From the NCBI GenBank assembly GCA_002077065.1, contig NAJO01000030.1, positions 310,001 to 374,000 of the forward strand: DNA of 64,000 nucleotides, in the 5' to 3' direction. This document shows, one piece after another, positions 41,097 to 50,004 of this stretch (position 1 is the stretch's first letter; every line of letters begins with the position of its first letter). Made by a program: the position numbers and the translations under genes. The DNA is from Cryoendolithus antarcticus (lineage: Eukaryota; Ascomycota; Dothideomycetes; Cladosporiales; Cladosporiaceae). The notes beneath the pieces are model-generated. The model searched no databases. It was not told the origin of the DNA and saw only the letters and a program-made list of their open reading frames with translations.

Positions 41097-41717
41097 ATGA
41101 CGACTTTGCTTGCTCTGCCATGCGAGCTCCGCGATCAGATTCTGTTCCACACGCTCTCCACTCCGACTTCAGTCCTGATTCCTTGCATGTCTCCGCCGCC
41201 GATCACGCAAGCCTGCCAGCTACTCCGCCGGGAATCACTGCCTATCTGGCTCGCGCAGCCTGCATGCTCGTACCCTTGCACCATCCGTACGGACTTGACG
41301 CTCTCAAAACGTCACCTGGCCAATCTACCTGCCAGCCTGTTGGTGGATTTGCACGTTCTCCATCTGACTGCCACGGCTACGATACCCTTCGGACACATGG
41401 CTATGCGTCGCTCCCTCACCCTAACCCTCTTCTTCTCGCACTCCGGCCCGGGTAGCCTCTCCTGGTCGCTGAACGAGAGCCTCACGGCGTCGCTAGTTGT
41501 GCCGACTTATGGGCTGGGCTGTCATGTAGGCAGGGAAGGGATGGTGGATGCTGATGTGAAACTGGGCAAGGAGAGTGGGTGGCTTGTGGACAGGAGGGAG
41601 AGGCTGGAGAAGAGGCTGAAGTGGGTTGTGCTGGCCATGGAGGGACGATGCTGGGATTCTGAGGCGTTGGGGGAGGTAATGGAGGGGTTTTGGGGGGTGT
41701 GCGCTGGTGGTCGATGA
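41097..41717 (+). CDS. Short LPxELR-family protein, copy D
   Basis: An intact frame of 206 residues from ATG 41097. It begins almost directly with the family signature, LLALPCELRDQILFHTLS, followed by ITQACQLLRRESLPIWLA, the second module. The C-terminal helix RLEKRLKWVVLAMEGRCWDSEALGEVME corresponds to the GKPWSVMALMEVL-type ending of other copies. There is no Cys motif. The family identity is clear from the order of modules, although similarity is limited. The function is unknown. It lies tail to tail with pseudogene copy E. Confidence 0.62.
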   Translation: MTTLLALPCELRDQILFHTLSTPTSVLIPCMSPPPITQACQLLRRESLPIWLAQPACSYPCTIRTDLTLSKRHLANLPASLLVDLHVLHLTATATIPFGHMAMRRSLTLTLFFSHSGPGSLSWSLNESLTASLVVPTYGLGCHVGREGMVDADVKLGKESGWLVDRRERLEKRLKWVVLAMEGRCWDSEALGEVMEGFWGVCAGGR

Positions 41718-41922
41718 GGTAAGAAGATTTCAGTCTTGGCCAGAGCAATGCAGAGTTCTGCTACCTGATGCTCCGCGCCACTGGCTTCGCTGGGACATTC
41801 GACATCCAGTACTCCGACCTCATACTGTCAACACACTGTAGCCCCAAGTTCCTCGGCCCCCAAACGCTCGCGGGTCTGCTCCAGCGCACTAGCCGCCGGA
41901 ATCGACTTCGAACTCACCCCGC

Positions 41923-42621
41923 CTAGTCCTCTTCGAACACATACTCACGATCGTTGACCACAGCCTTCGCCTTCAGCTTTCTGAGACCTCCCAACGCCTT
42001 GAGGAAAGCCTTTTCACCCCACGTTCTCCCTCTGATCTCCTTCTTCAACGCCTGGATAGCACGACAAAGCCTACCATCGTACAGCTCAACATGCTCCCAC
42101 ATTCCACCCCCAACATCGTCTTTGGCAACAACCCCGTTCTCATCTGCCCAGCCATCTTCACGCTCATCACAAAGCTTCACGAGACACCTCACCCGACCGT
42201 TCCGGCGTATGGAGAGGAGAAACCTCAGCGGTACCGCGTCATCTTGCGCAAAGGAGACTTGTGTTTGCAGCGTAACGCTATGGAGGCAGCGGACGTTGTT
42301 GGCACCGATGGAGAGTATAAAGCGTTTCGCTGCGCTGGCGTCTGCTAGTACGCCTTTGCGGCCGTCTTGTACTCCGACTCAGATGTGCGTGTTGGCGTAG
42401 TAGATAGGGAGGACTTCGTGGCGGAGCTGGCGGCTCGTGAAAGCCAAGGGCGGCGTCTTCCAGTCGTCGTCTGGATCGGTTCGGTCGAGGACTAAGATTT
42501 TGTAGATCTCGTTGCGGAGCTCGGGAGGGAGGTCGAAGAATGATGTGCCTGGAGGTTGGATGTTGGGCTGGGGCTGATCGCGGCGGTGCAGTGTCTGCTT
42601 GGTGATTTGCTGTGTCGACAT
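41923..42621 (-). pseudogene. LPxELR-family pseudogene, copy E (single in-frame TGA)
   Basis: One frame runs from ATG 42621 to the stop at 41923-41925 and matches the family: SFFDLPPELRNEIYKILV, DWKTPPLAFTSRQLRHEVLPIYYANTHI, AKRFILSIGANNVRCLHSV, and a helical end (RAIQALKKEIRGRTWGEKAFLKAL). It is interrupted only by TGA at 42381-42379, after ANTHI. Copy A has Arg at the aligned position (HFCIRIR), so a single CGA-to-TGA change is the simplest cause. No indel is present. A sequencing error, readthrough or a strain polymorphism could also explain it. If it is functional elsewhere in the species the gene would encode about 232 residues. It lacks the Cys motif. Confidence 0.72.
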
Positions 42622-43130
42622 GGCTCTGATGGGAAGACTAGGAGTAGTACCCGCGAATGCCGAGTTGACGAGGCTGGAGCAGGGTACTGAACACGTCGGG
42701 CGTGGTGAGTTGATCCTTGTCGAATCAGAAGAGAGTTGTGAGAAGGTGAGCAATGCGTACTTCAGGTCAATTCTCGCAGCACTCAATTGAACCCATCCGA
42801 TGCCGGGAGTAGCAGAGCCAGTGAAGCGAATCGGAAAATGTAGTGAAGCACATGTACCTTAGTTCTGATACAAGTGAAAGATTTGTGGACGTACCTGGTA
42901 GCTGAGAATAAAAACAAGGCCAGGATCATACGGCTTATGAGTGAGTCGGGAAGTCAATCAATGATCAGTTTTGCAAGTGTCCAAGTGCGCCACGACGATC
43001 GACCAGAAGAACTCATGTCATGCACCCCAAATTGATCCAGCCCAATATTTGCAGTGACGACAGCAGCCTCCTGCAACTTCGCAACACATTATCCTAAAAG
43101 CAATACGTCCCTGATGCCCATGAAGTCACT
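42622..43130. other. Intergenic region
   Basis: This holds the promoter of copy E and the 3' side of copy F. The frame of copy E continues open upstream to 42786 but has no ATG beyond 42621. Nothing else is recognised. Confidence 0.4.
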
Positions 43131-44006
43131 TCACCACCACTCATCCGCCTCCACCTCTCTGGCCCGAGTGACGAATTCCAGGAACTCGTCAAACACTTCG
43201 TATCTCCACGTTTGCGCATCCACCACTTCGACCGCGAGGTACAAGAGACGCCTGACCTGCCAAGGCAACCACCCTAGACCTCTGTGCTGCTCGTTGTCGA
43301 TGTAGTCGTTTGCGCACAGCGCCTCCTTGTCAATGTAAGCAACACATGCCGCTTGCCCATTGCTTCCAACATCGATGACGAAGTCGACTTCTAAGCGCTC
43401 TGCGCGATGTTCCAGCCCGAATATGAAGTGCACTGTCACGCTCGTCATAAGGCTCACATTTTCGTCGCCGATAGCGCAGATCCAGCGCTGCGCCTTTTCG
43501 GTGCAGTACTCATTGCATAGTCTTGGACCTTTCGGAGGACGCTCGATGCGGAAGCGGGAGCAGGAATAGAAGATCGGGAGGCTTTCTCGGCGGAGCTGGC
43601 GACAGGTCAAGGTTAGGCTGGGTTGCCACGCGCTAGCGTAGTTGATGCATGGCCCAGAAAGCGCGAGTTCGTAAATCTGGAGACGGATCTTCGCGAGGAG
43701 GTCAAAGAGCGTCTTTGTGCGTGGCGGGAGAAAGAACGGTAGATGCTCGAAGTCGCGAAGATGCTGTTCGAAGGTGGTGTCCTGGAAGTATGCTTCACAG
43801 CGGCACCTCCATGGTTTATTGCAGATGCAGCCTTCACATGGACCGTGTGTGGTCCATGCGAACTTGCGCTTGTTGTTGGAGCGTTGCCTCTTCCGACTGA
43901 GATGGCCCTGATAGCTGGAGCCGGGGACGGTAGCGTATTTGTGGGCAGGCGCGTCACGATCGAAAGGTGGTGGCATTGCTTGTATAGCAATGCGGTGAGG
44001 AACCAT
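43131..44006 (-). CDS. LPxELR-family protein with N-terminal Cys motif, copy F
   Basis: An intact frame of 291 residues from ATG 44006; another ATG lies at 43976. A basic stretch (SRKRQRSNNKRKFAW) precedes CEGCICNKPWRCRC, the same C-x2-C-x7-C-x-C spacing as copy A. Copies A and F also share FAWT before the motif. The LPxELR segment is weaker here, TLFDLLAKIRLQIYELALS. Then come WQPSLTLTCRQLRRESLPIFYSCSRF and AQRWICAIGDENVSLMTSV. A and F seem to form a subgroup. The basic cluster could be a nuclear localisation signal. The function is unknown. Confidence 0.7.
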   Translation of the reverse strand: MVPHRIAIQAMPPPFDRDAPAHKYATVPGSSYQGHLSRKRQRSNNKRKFAWTTHGPCEGCICNKPWRCRCEAYFQDTTFEQHLRDFEHLPFFLPPRTKTLFDLLAKIRLQIYELALSGPCINYASAWQPSLTLTCRQLRRESLPIFYSCSRFRIERPPKGPRLCNEYCTEKAQRWICAIGDENVSLMTSVTVHFIFGLEHRAERLEVDFVIDVGSNGQAACVAYIDKEALCANDYIDNEQHRGLGWLPWQVRRLLYLAVEVVDAQTWRYEVFDEFLEFVTRAREVEADEWW

Positions 44007-44157
44007 TCGAGGATTGGTGCTGACAGTCTCGAGTGTCAACAGCAGACCGCGCCGTCGAGTGTCAAGTCGCGTGTCAGGTGGAATCTGCCCCTGCCGTACC
44101 GCTTAGTGAACAAACAGAAGTGCCAAGACTTCCGCCTCGGGCACCCAGGCGGTCAAC

Positions 44158-45000
44158 TCAGTCTTCACTTGCGGCCTGGTCCGAACAGATCCCGCAGTCG
44201 TGCAGTTTCTGCAGAATCGCTAGGACGGTGTTGACGTCCCAAGGCTTGCCCTCTCCCTTTGCGATCATTTCTCCCAAGATCTTGACCGGCTGCCGTGACC
44301 TAACCCGATACCCTATCGTGGAGCTACCTAAGTCGCAGGGATTCCACGTTGCGCCGCCGTGCGGTCCAAGTCGGAGGTAAATATTCAAGACCGCAGGCGA
44401 TCTATTCTTGACAACTACAGGCCACTGCAGCACAACATCGCGCAAATGACGAACGTTGTGGTCACCCATCGCACTCAGCCACCGGGCGGCGGTGCGACCG
44501 CTCTCCCAGGCGTCGAACTTGAACTCATTCACCTGGTAGAAAATCGGCAATGCCTCTTCACGCAATTGGCGTGATGCCAGTGTCAAGGGCGGTTGGTACC
44601 AGGGACGAGCCAAGACTTGATATCGGATCGCCCGGCGTTGATCGAGCGCATAGGCGTATATTTCTTCCCGCAGCTCGCGCGGAAGATCGAAGAGGCGGAA
44701 ATTGCCGTCCGGCTCACTAGTCGGCGGTGGCGTGGAGGGACCTTGATAGTCGAGAGGAGAGCAATAGCATTCTTTGGTGTTGTTGGCGACGCAAGTAAAG
44801 CAGAACGAGGGCTCAGCGCAGTGCCGTGGGGCCCGTAGCCTTATTCGTCTGCAACTAATACAGTAAGTCGGAGCCAGCAATCCGCGCACACAGGGTGAGG
44901 AGGAGTGTGGTGGAGGTCGCATGTCCATCCTCCTAGCATTGGGTTTGTCAAACTTCGCAGTCGTGCGCCAGAGGCGATCTGTCGCTTTGACTTCTTGCAT
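44158..45000 (-). CDS. LPxELR-family protein with extended Cys-rich N-terminus, copy G
   Basis: An intact frame of 280 residues from ATG 45000. The N-terminus has two Cys groups: CISC ... C, then CFTCVANNTKECYC, again C-x2-C-x7-C-x-C. After a short Pro-rich linker comes FRLFDLPRELREEIYAYALD, then WYQPPLTLASRQLREEALPIFY and ARWLSAMGDHNVRHLRDVVLQWPV. The tail has GKPWDVNTVLAIL. It is closely related to copy H, and the two are tandem on the same strand 880 bp apart, so a duplication is likely. The layout suggests a zinc-binding knuckle joined to an F-box-like domain. The function is unknown. Confidence 0.72.
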   Translation of the reverse strand: MQEVKATDRLWRTTAKFDKPNARRMDMRPPPHSSSPCVRGLLAPTYCISCRRIRLRAPRHCAEPSFCFTCVANNTKECYCSPLDYQGPSTPPPTSEPDGNFRLFDLPRELREEIYAYALDQRRAIRYQVLARPWYQPPLTLASRQLREEALPIFYQVNEFKFDAWESGRTAARWLSAMGDHNVRHLRDVVLQWPVVVKNRSPAVLNIYLRLGPHGGATWNPCDLGSSTIGYRVRSRQPVKILGEMIAKGEGKPWDVNTVLAILQKLHDCGICSDQAASED

Positions 45001-45882
45001 GGTCGATATTGTGAGTAAGACACTGTTACATGGTCAACTCGAGAGTCAAGTGAGAGGCTAGGAGGATCATGTAAGGTCAATGCTGATATGATTCGATGCA
45101 CCTTATGGCGGCACAGCCTACATGGGCGCTTACAACGCTTCCACAAAGTCTGTTCCGTATACCAAAGTGCGCCTCTCCAGTACTCTCGCACGCTTCTTCT
45201 GCTTGCACCAGCTGACCCGTGGCATTGCAGCTGTATGTCTAGGAAATGTCGACAGAACAGAATAAGTAGCACCTCATGCTCTCTCACCCACGTCACATGT
45301 CGGCATACCCAACATGGGTCTGCTTATAGAAGCAGAAGAGCTTCTCAGACCTCGAAGAGAGCCGGGAAATTCGGACGGAACAGACTTTGTGAAAGCATCG
45401 TAACGCTGAGGCTTGGCAGGGCCGCAGGCGACCAAATCGAGACTCCGAAACCTATCGCAAATTGCGTTTTATTGCGGCGATGAACGGTGACTTTTTGAAA
45501 TCGCTCTATTGCCAAAGTGTAGCAGATCCTCCGGACGTGCAGCATCGAGGTTGCTGCCTAGAGACAGGACACTGGAGTTGCTTCATAGTGCCCACAACGG
45601 CGTGGTGAACACGTTCTCCTCACTGACCATGTACTGCCATTCTGTATCCAAGGTACAGTGCAGAGGATATGTATTGCAAACACGAGGCAAGAAACACCGA
45701 TGACGCCGGTGATGTGAGTAGCAGCCGCGTCGATGAATCATGGCCCGTTGGTCCCTCTCTTTCATGAGAACGACTGCGTTATCGCCACGCAGCAGACAAC
45801 TGTAGTCTCCGACATGACATCTTGATGGACCGATGCCCCAGCATTCGAGCGCTTGGTCTTCAGCATTGCATCTCCAGCGCGG
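45001..45882. other. Intergenic region between family copies G and H
   Basis: About 880 bp with no recognised gene. It must contain the promoter of copy G and the 3' end of copy H. I looked for remnants of another family copy and saw none. Confidence 0.4.
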
Positions 45883-46722
45883 TTAAGCTCTCTTGAACCT
45901 CGCGTTGTCTCCCTTTAAAGACAGTCCCTGGTTGTGCAGGTTGCAAAGTACCTCCATCAAGGCCATGACGCTCCAAGGCTGCCCCTCGCTTGCTGCGATC
46001 CTCCTTTCAAGGATTCCTCTTGCCTGCCGTGACCGACCTTGGTAGCCCGCACATTCGCTAAGGGAGGCGTCCAGTTCCCATATGGCACCTCCTTTCTGAC
46101 CAAGTAGCATGCACGTCCTGAACATGGCGTTATGGTTGTGCTTCATCGACACAGGCCATTGTAGCACAACGTTGCGCATAGATCGTACATTTGCATCACC
46201 AATGGCCCTCAACCATCGGAACGCTGCATCGCTCCTCCAGATATTGAGACAAACAGTATTGATGTCGAAGAGTACCGGCAGCGTCTCCTCACGCAGTCGC
46301 CGAGACACACGAGTGAGTGCCGGGTGATACCATTCTGTAGGCACACCCAGGTCCTGGGAAGCTCGACTCAGGTCCAGGACGGGGGCATATATCTGCTCTC
46401 GGAGCTCGTATGGAAGATCGAACAGCCCAGGCTTGTCGTTCGAAGCACTGGCCAACTGTGAAGCTGGGCTCTCGCCGGGACCACTGGAAGGGCAGACACA
46501 CCCTGAGGTGATGTCGCAGCCGCAGGAGTAACAGTATCGAATCATGATGCAGTGTCTTCCTCGTATACCACGGCATCGGCGACAGTACACCAGAGGTAGA
46601 AAGCCATTCGAGCATGGTGTTGAAGCATATCGCGGCGGCTTTGCTTCTCCTATTGCGAAATTCGTTTCACCAGTTACTGTGCTGCAGTCGCGAAGACTGT
46701 CCCTGCGATTGATTACCTCCAT
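45883..46722 (-). CDS. LPxELR-family protein with extended Cys-rich N-terminus, copy H
   Basis: An intact frame of 279 residues from ATG 46722. The N-terminal Cys groups are CRRC ... C and CYSCGCDITSGCVC, matching copy G in order and C-x2-C-x7-C-x-C spacing. The LPxELR segment is LFDLPYELREQIYAPVLD. It is followed by WYHPALTRVSRRLREETLPVLF, FRWLRAIGDANVRSMRNVVLQWPV and a GQPWSVMALMEVL tail. It is a paralogue of copy G. No stop or frameshift is present. The function is unknown. Confidence 0.72.
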   Translation of the reverse strand: MEVINRRDSLRDCSTVTGETNFAIGEAKPPRYASTPCSNGFLPLVYCRRCRGIRGRHCIMIRYCYSCGCDITSGCVCPSSGPGESPASQLASASNDKPGLFDLPYELREQIYAPVLDLSRASQDLGVPTEWYHPALTRVSRRLREETLPVLFDINTVCLNIWRSDAAFRWLRAIGDANVRSMRNVVLQWPVSMKHNHNAMFRTCMLLGQKGGAIWELDASLSECAGYQGRSRQARGILERRIAASEGQPWSVMALMEVLCNLHNQGLSLKGDNARFKRA

Positions 46723-47418
46723 GGCTTAATGTAAAAAGTATTCTGCTGTGGTAAAAGAGCTACAAAGAAGCAGGTGCCCAAAACGAGATATGACTCTACA
46801 TGTATGTACTTACTCCAACTGCACCGCGCACTCCGGCGCTTCGAGCAGAGAGGGATACGCGCCGCTGGACTGCTTCGCCAGCCCGAGGGCGCCAACACAT
46901 ACTCTTGCGGCGACGGCGCAGGTCTCGTGCGCCACGCGACGCAGTCGAGTGCATTGCGCCAGACGGCGTGTAGAGACAATTCATGATGCTGCCATTTCAG
47001 GGTCTGCTCCGAACAGGACTGACAGCGCGCGGAAAGCAGTGACTCAGCCCAAAATCATAACTGTTTACATGGGACGCCCCTGTTAAGGTCAGCAATGAGA
47101 GTGAAGAGGTGTGTAATAAGAAGAATGAAGAAGGTTGAAAATGGCAAAAGAAATCGCACGATTGAACGCGAGATCTTGGTGCCAAAGATTGAGAAGTCGG
47201 CTTATTACGGTAGGCCAAGGATTCATCTGGTAAAAGGCAAGGTGAATGCTAGTTAACCCAACCGCGCCGTGAACTGGTAAGCAGAAACTGTCGTATATAT
47301 ACATAACCGGAAAAATTACTCGTGGACTGCTAAATATTGTGCACGCTGGATATGATCGTCAAGGTACGGGTGGATTTCTGCGCGGTGATGGTGTCGTGTC
47401 ACACTTACGGTACAAAAT
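46723..47418. other. Intergenic region upstream of copy H
   Basis: About 700 bp. A (TA)4 run near 47294-47301 is present but is 570 bp from the nearest start. Overlapping small ORFs on both strands are not convincing. Confidence 0.4.
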
Positions 47419-48189
47419 TATCTACAGTTCCGACTTGGACTTCGAGAGGCTGCCGTCCTGCTCTCTCGCCTTGCTGATCTCAGCCTCCTTCAACTCTCGC
47501 AACAGCCCTGTGACTGCAACCCCACCGGTCAGTGTAGCCACACCGATCTCCTTCATAAAACCAAGCGGATTGGTGTTGTGCTTCCAGTACGAGATGTCTG
47601 CAACGACTGGTCAGTATGCGGCTCCAACCTACACGTTCGACCACAGAATAACATACACTTCGCCCTGATCTCGATCAACCTCATCCTAGGGTCCTCCGGT
47701 CCGCCAGTATGCACACCATCGCCCAAGTCTCCGAACCACGCACTTGTAGCCTTGGAGTACACCTCCTTGATCCGCGGATCGTCGTTCGAAGTCGTCACGG
47801 CCTCACCGGTGACGGAGATCCAGTCTTGTGTGGTAGAGTTGTGGAACGAAACATTTACGTCCTTAACCTTCTCGAGATCGGTGAATTTCTGGCTGTGGCC
47901 GTTGGCGAGGAAGAGGAAATCGGGACCGGAGCGCTTGGCTACTGCCATTGCACGGCCGACGGGCTGCAAGGGCAAAATGTCAATATTCCGAGTCTGAATG
48001 GCTTGTTGAATGAGGAGCACATACACCAACGCCGGGGCGGAAGGTGCCCAGGATGCCAATCTTCAGGCCATCGGAGATCGAGTAAAAGTCCTTCAGTGAC
48101 TCCTCGAAGGAGACATCTGTGTCGTATTGCTTGGAGACGCTGGGGTCGGTCTTGGAGTCAATCTCCTGCTTGGTCAGTGTCGCGGGCAT
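47419..48189 (-). CDS. BLI-3-like blue-light-inducible protein, PNP-oxidase-like fold
   Basis: Exons 48189-48025, 47963-47657 and 47597-47419 encode 216 residues; introns are 61 and 59 nt with GTATGT donors. The sequence SVSKQYDTDVSFEESLKDFY, then GVG-PVGRAMAVAKRSGPDFLFLANGHSQKF, AWFGDLGDGVHTGGPEDPRMRLIEI and YISYWK reads like Neurospora BLI-3. This is a general-stress-26-type member of the FMN-binding split-barrel (pyridoxamine phosphate oxidase-like) superfamily. An upstream ATG at 48291 would add 34 residues, but it lies only about 10 bp from a TATA motif, so ATG 48189 is preferred. The biochemical role is unknown; the family is light- and stress-induced. It is divergent from an aldo-keto reductase. 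Confidence 0.87.
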
Positions 48190-48922
48190 CTTCAACGTAT
48201 TTGTGGTGGTCAAAGAGCGGAAAGTGTTAGTTTGCTTGAAGACAAAGGGCTTGGTACGTAATGGAATGAGTGTGCGCCGAGTACAGGACATGTCAGCTGT
48301 GAATATATAGCTACCTCGCGATACTCCACCCCATAAACATTGAGCTCATTGACATTGTGTGCTTTAAGATCTACAGAACGCGCCGGATGACGCGTTTGGA
48401 GGCGCGCGTTGACAAGTCATGATGCAAGAGCTGCACAGTAGAGGGTACAGAATATCTTGAGCGTGGTCGAGAGCGGCTAGCACTGCGAAATGCTCCCGTG
48501 TGCCTGAACGGAGGTCCGCCCGGGTGGTCAATGTGGGTATGATGATCGATGAAGCGGGATGAGAGATGCCCGGTAGCCGCAAGGACGAGATGCGCCACTG
48601 AGTCTGGATACGCTTGCCGTGCTTATAGTGCAGGACAGAGTACGCCCAAGGTGTGCTTGCACCTCTAAGATAGGGCAAGGCGTGATAGATGTTCGCACAG
48701 AGAACGATACAATTGTGGAAGATGCTGCCGGATGAATGCCACGCGATGTGACGAAACGCGTTGACGTGATGGAGGGGCAAGCCTCAAAAGACGGCAATAA
48801 CCACGGATTTAAGATAGGTTCATTGACGAGAGAGATGTTGACGGTCGTCTGTATTGATGTCCTGTACATTATCTTCTTCAAAGTGCTTCGACCCATACAC
48901 CTAGTCCTCGACTTAACTTGCA
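48190..48922. promoter_or_regulatory. Divergent promoter region, BLI-3-like / aldo-keto reductase
   Basis: About 730 bp between two stress-type genes. A minus-strand TATA motif serves the BLI-3-like side. On the aldo-keto reductase side, AGGGG (48773-48777, a stress-element core) and TGACGTGA (48762-48769, CRE/ATF-like) lie 150-160 bp upstream of the ATG. These are short matches and could be chance. Confidence 0.35.
48302..48309 (-). promoter_or_regulatory. Probable TATA box of the BLI-3-like gene
   Basis: TATATATT on the minus strand lies about 115 bp upstream of ATG 48189. That matches the TATA-to-ATG distance of the SDR gene in this window and decides the start choice. Confidence 0.5.
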
Positions 48923-50004
48923 ATGCCTTCCAACTATCCCCAGCGCAAGATTGGCAACGACTCCGTCTCGGCCCAAGGTTTGGGATGCATGGGCATGAGC
49001 TTCGCCTATACCAGCTACGGTGGCTTCGACGACAAGGAGAGTCTCGAGGTGCTCACGAAAGCTGCCGACTTAGGCATCACCTTCTGGGACACTTCAGGTA
49101 CGTCCAGCAGAAGTCAGAGGGTCTACACGCGCTGACCCGCCTAGACATCTATGGTCCGCACACCAACGAGAAGCTCATCGGCAAATGGTTCAAGGAGAGC
49201 GGTCGCAGAAACGAAATTTTCTTAGCGAGCAAGTTTGCAAATGTGGTTGAGAATGGAAAAATTGTCGGAGTGCGTGGTGACAAGGAGTATGTGAAGCAGG
49301 CTTGCAAGGACAGCCTGGAGCGACTTGGTGTCGACCATATCGATCTGTACTACCAGCATCGCGTGGACGATAAGACACCGATCGAAGAGACAGTGCAAGC
49401 AATGGTTGACTTGAAGAATGAAGGGAAGATAAGGTACTTGGGCCTATCAGAGTGCTCAGCGAAGACGCTGCGGAGAGCGCATGCGGTGCACCCTATTGCC
49501 GCCGCACAGATGGAATACTCTCCTTTCGCACTTGAGATCGAGTCTGAGCAGACGGACTTCCTGAAGACCGCAAGAGAGCTCGGAGTCAAGATCGTGGCGT
49601 ACTCACCTCTTGGTCGTGGGTTTGTGACAAATACGATTAAATCTCGCGATGACTTCGACGAGAAAGACTCGCGAAAGAATCACCCTCGATTCTCGGAAGA
49701 ACACTTCGCAGACAATCTGAAGCTTGTGGAGACTCTGGCGGAGGTAGCGAAAGAGAAAGGCTGCACGCCGGGACAGCTGGTCTTGGCTTGGGTACTTGCG
49801 CAGGGCGAGGACTTCATTCCCATTCCGGGGACGAAGCGAGAAAAGTACCTGATCGAAAACGCTGACGCGGTGAAAGTGACCTTCAGCAAGCAAGACGAGG
49901 CCGACATCCGGAAGGCGATCGAGAGCGTCGGAGGATCCAAAGGTCTCCGGTATCCCGAGGCCATGATGGCCAAGTGCTTCGGCGATAGTCCCGAATTGAA
50001 ATAG
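48923..50004 (+). CDS. Aldo-keto reductase (YakC-type)
   Basis: Exons 48923-49097 and 49145-50004 encode 344 residues. The 47-nt intron (GTACGT donor, CCTAG acceptor) splits the active-site motif, which reads WDTSDIYGPHTNE once joined. All four catalytic positions are visible: Asp and Tyr in DTSDIYG, Lys in FLASKFAN, His in LYYQHRVD. Other hallmarks are GLGCMGMSFAY, EGKIRYLGLSECSAKTLRRAHAVHPIAA, YSPLGRGF and IPIPGTKR. It should be a cytosolic NADPH-dependent reductase of aldehydes or ketones. The substrate cannot be inferred. The shared promoter with the BLI-3-like gene hints at a stress role. Confidence 0.92.

Noticed and set aside
41768..41922. Short open frame (from ATG 41768) between copies D and E
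   Set aside because: About 50 codons that read protein-like (LRATGFAGTFDIQY) but have no recognised domain and overlap the 3' regions of both neighbours. It could be a relic but cannot be supported.
42379..42381. Selenocysteine reading of the in-frame TGA in copy E
   Set aside because: Ascomycete fungi of this kind are not known to use selenocysteine. The aligned residue in a paralogue is Arg, so mutation is simpler.
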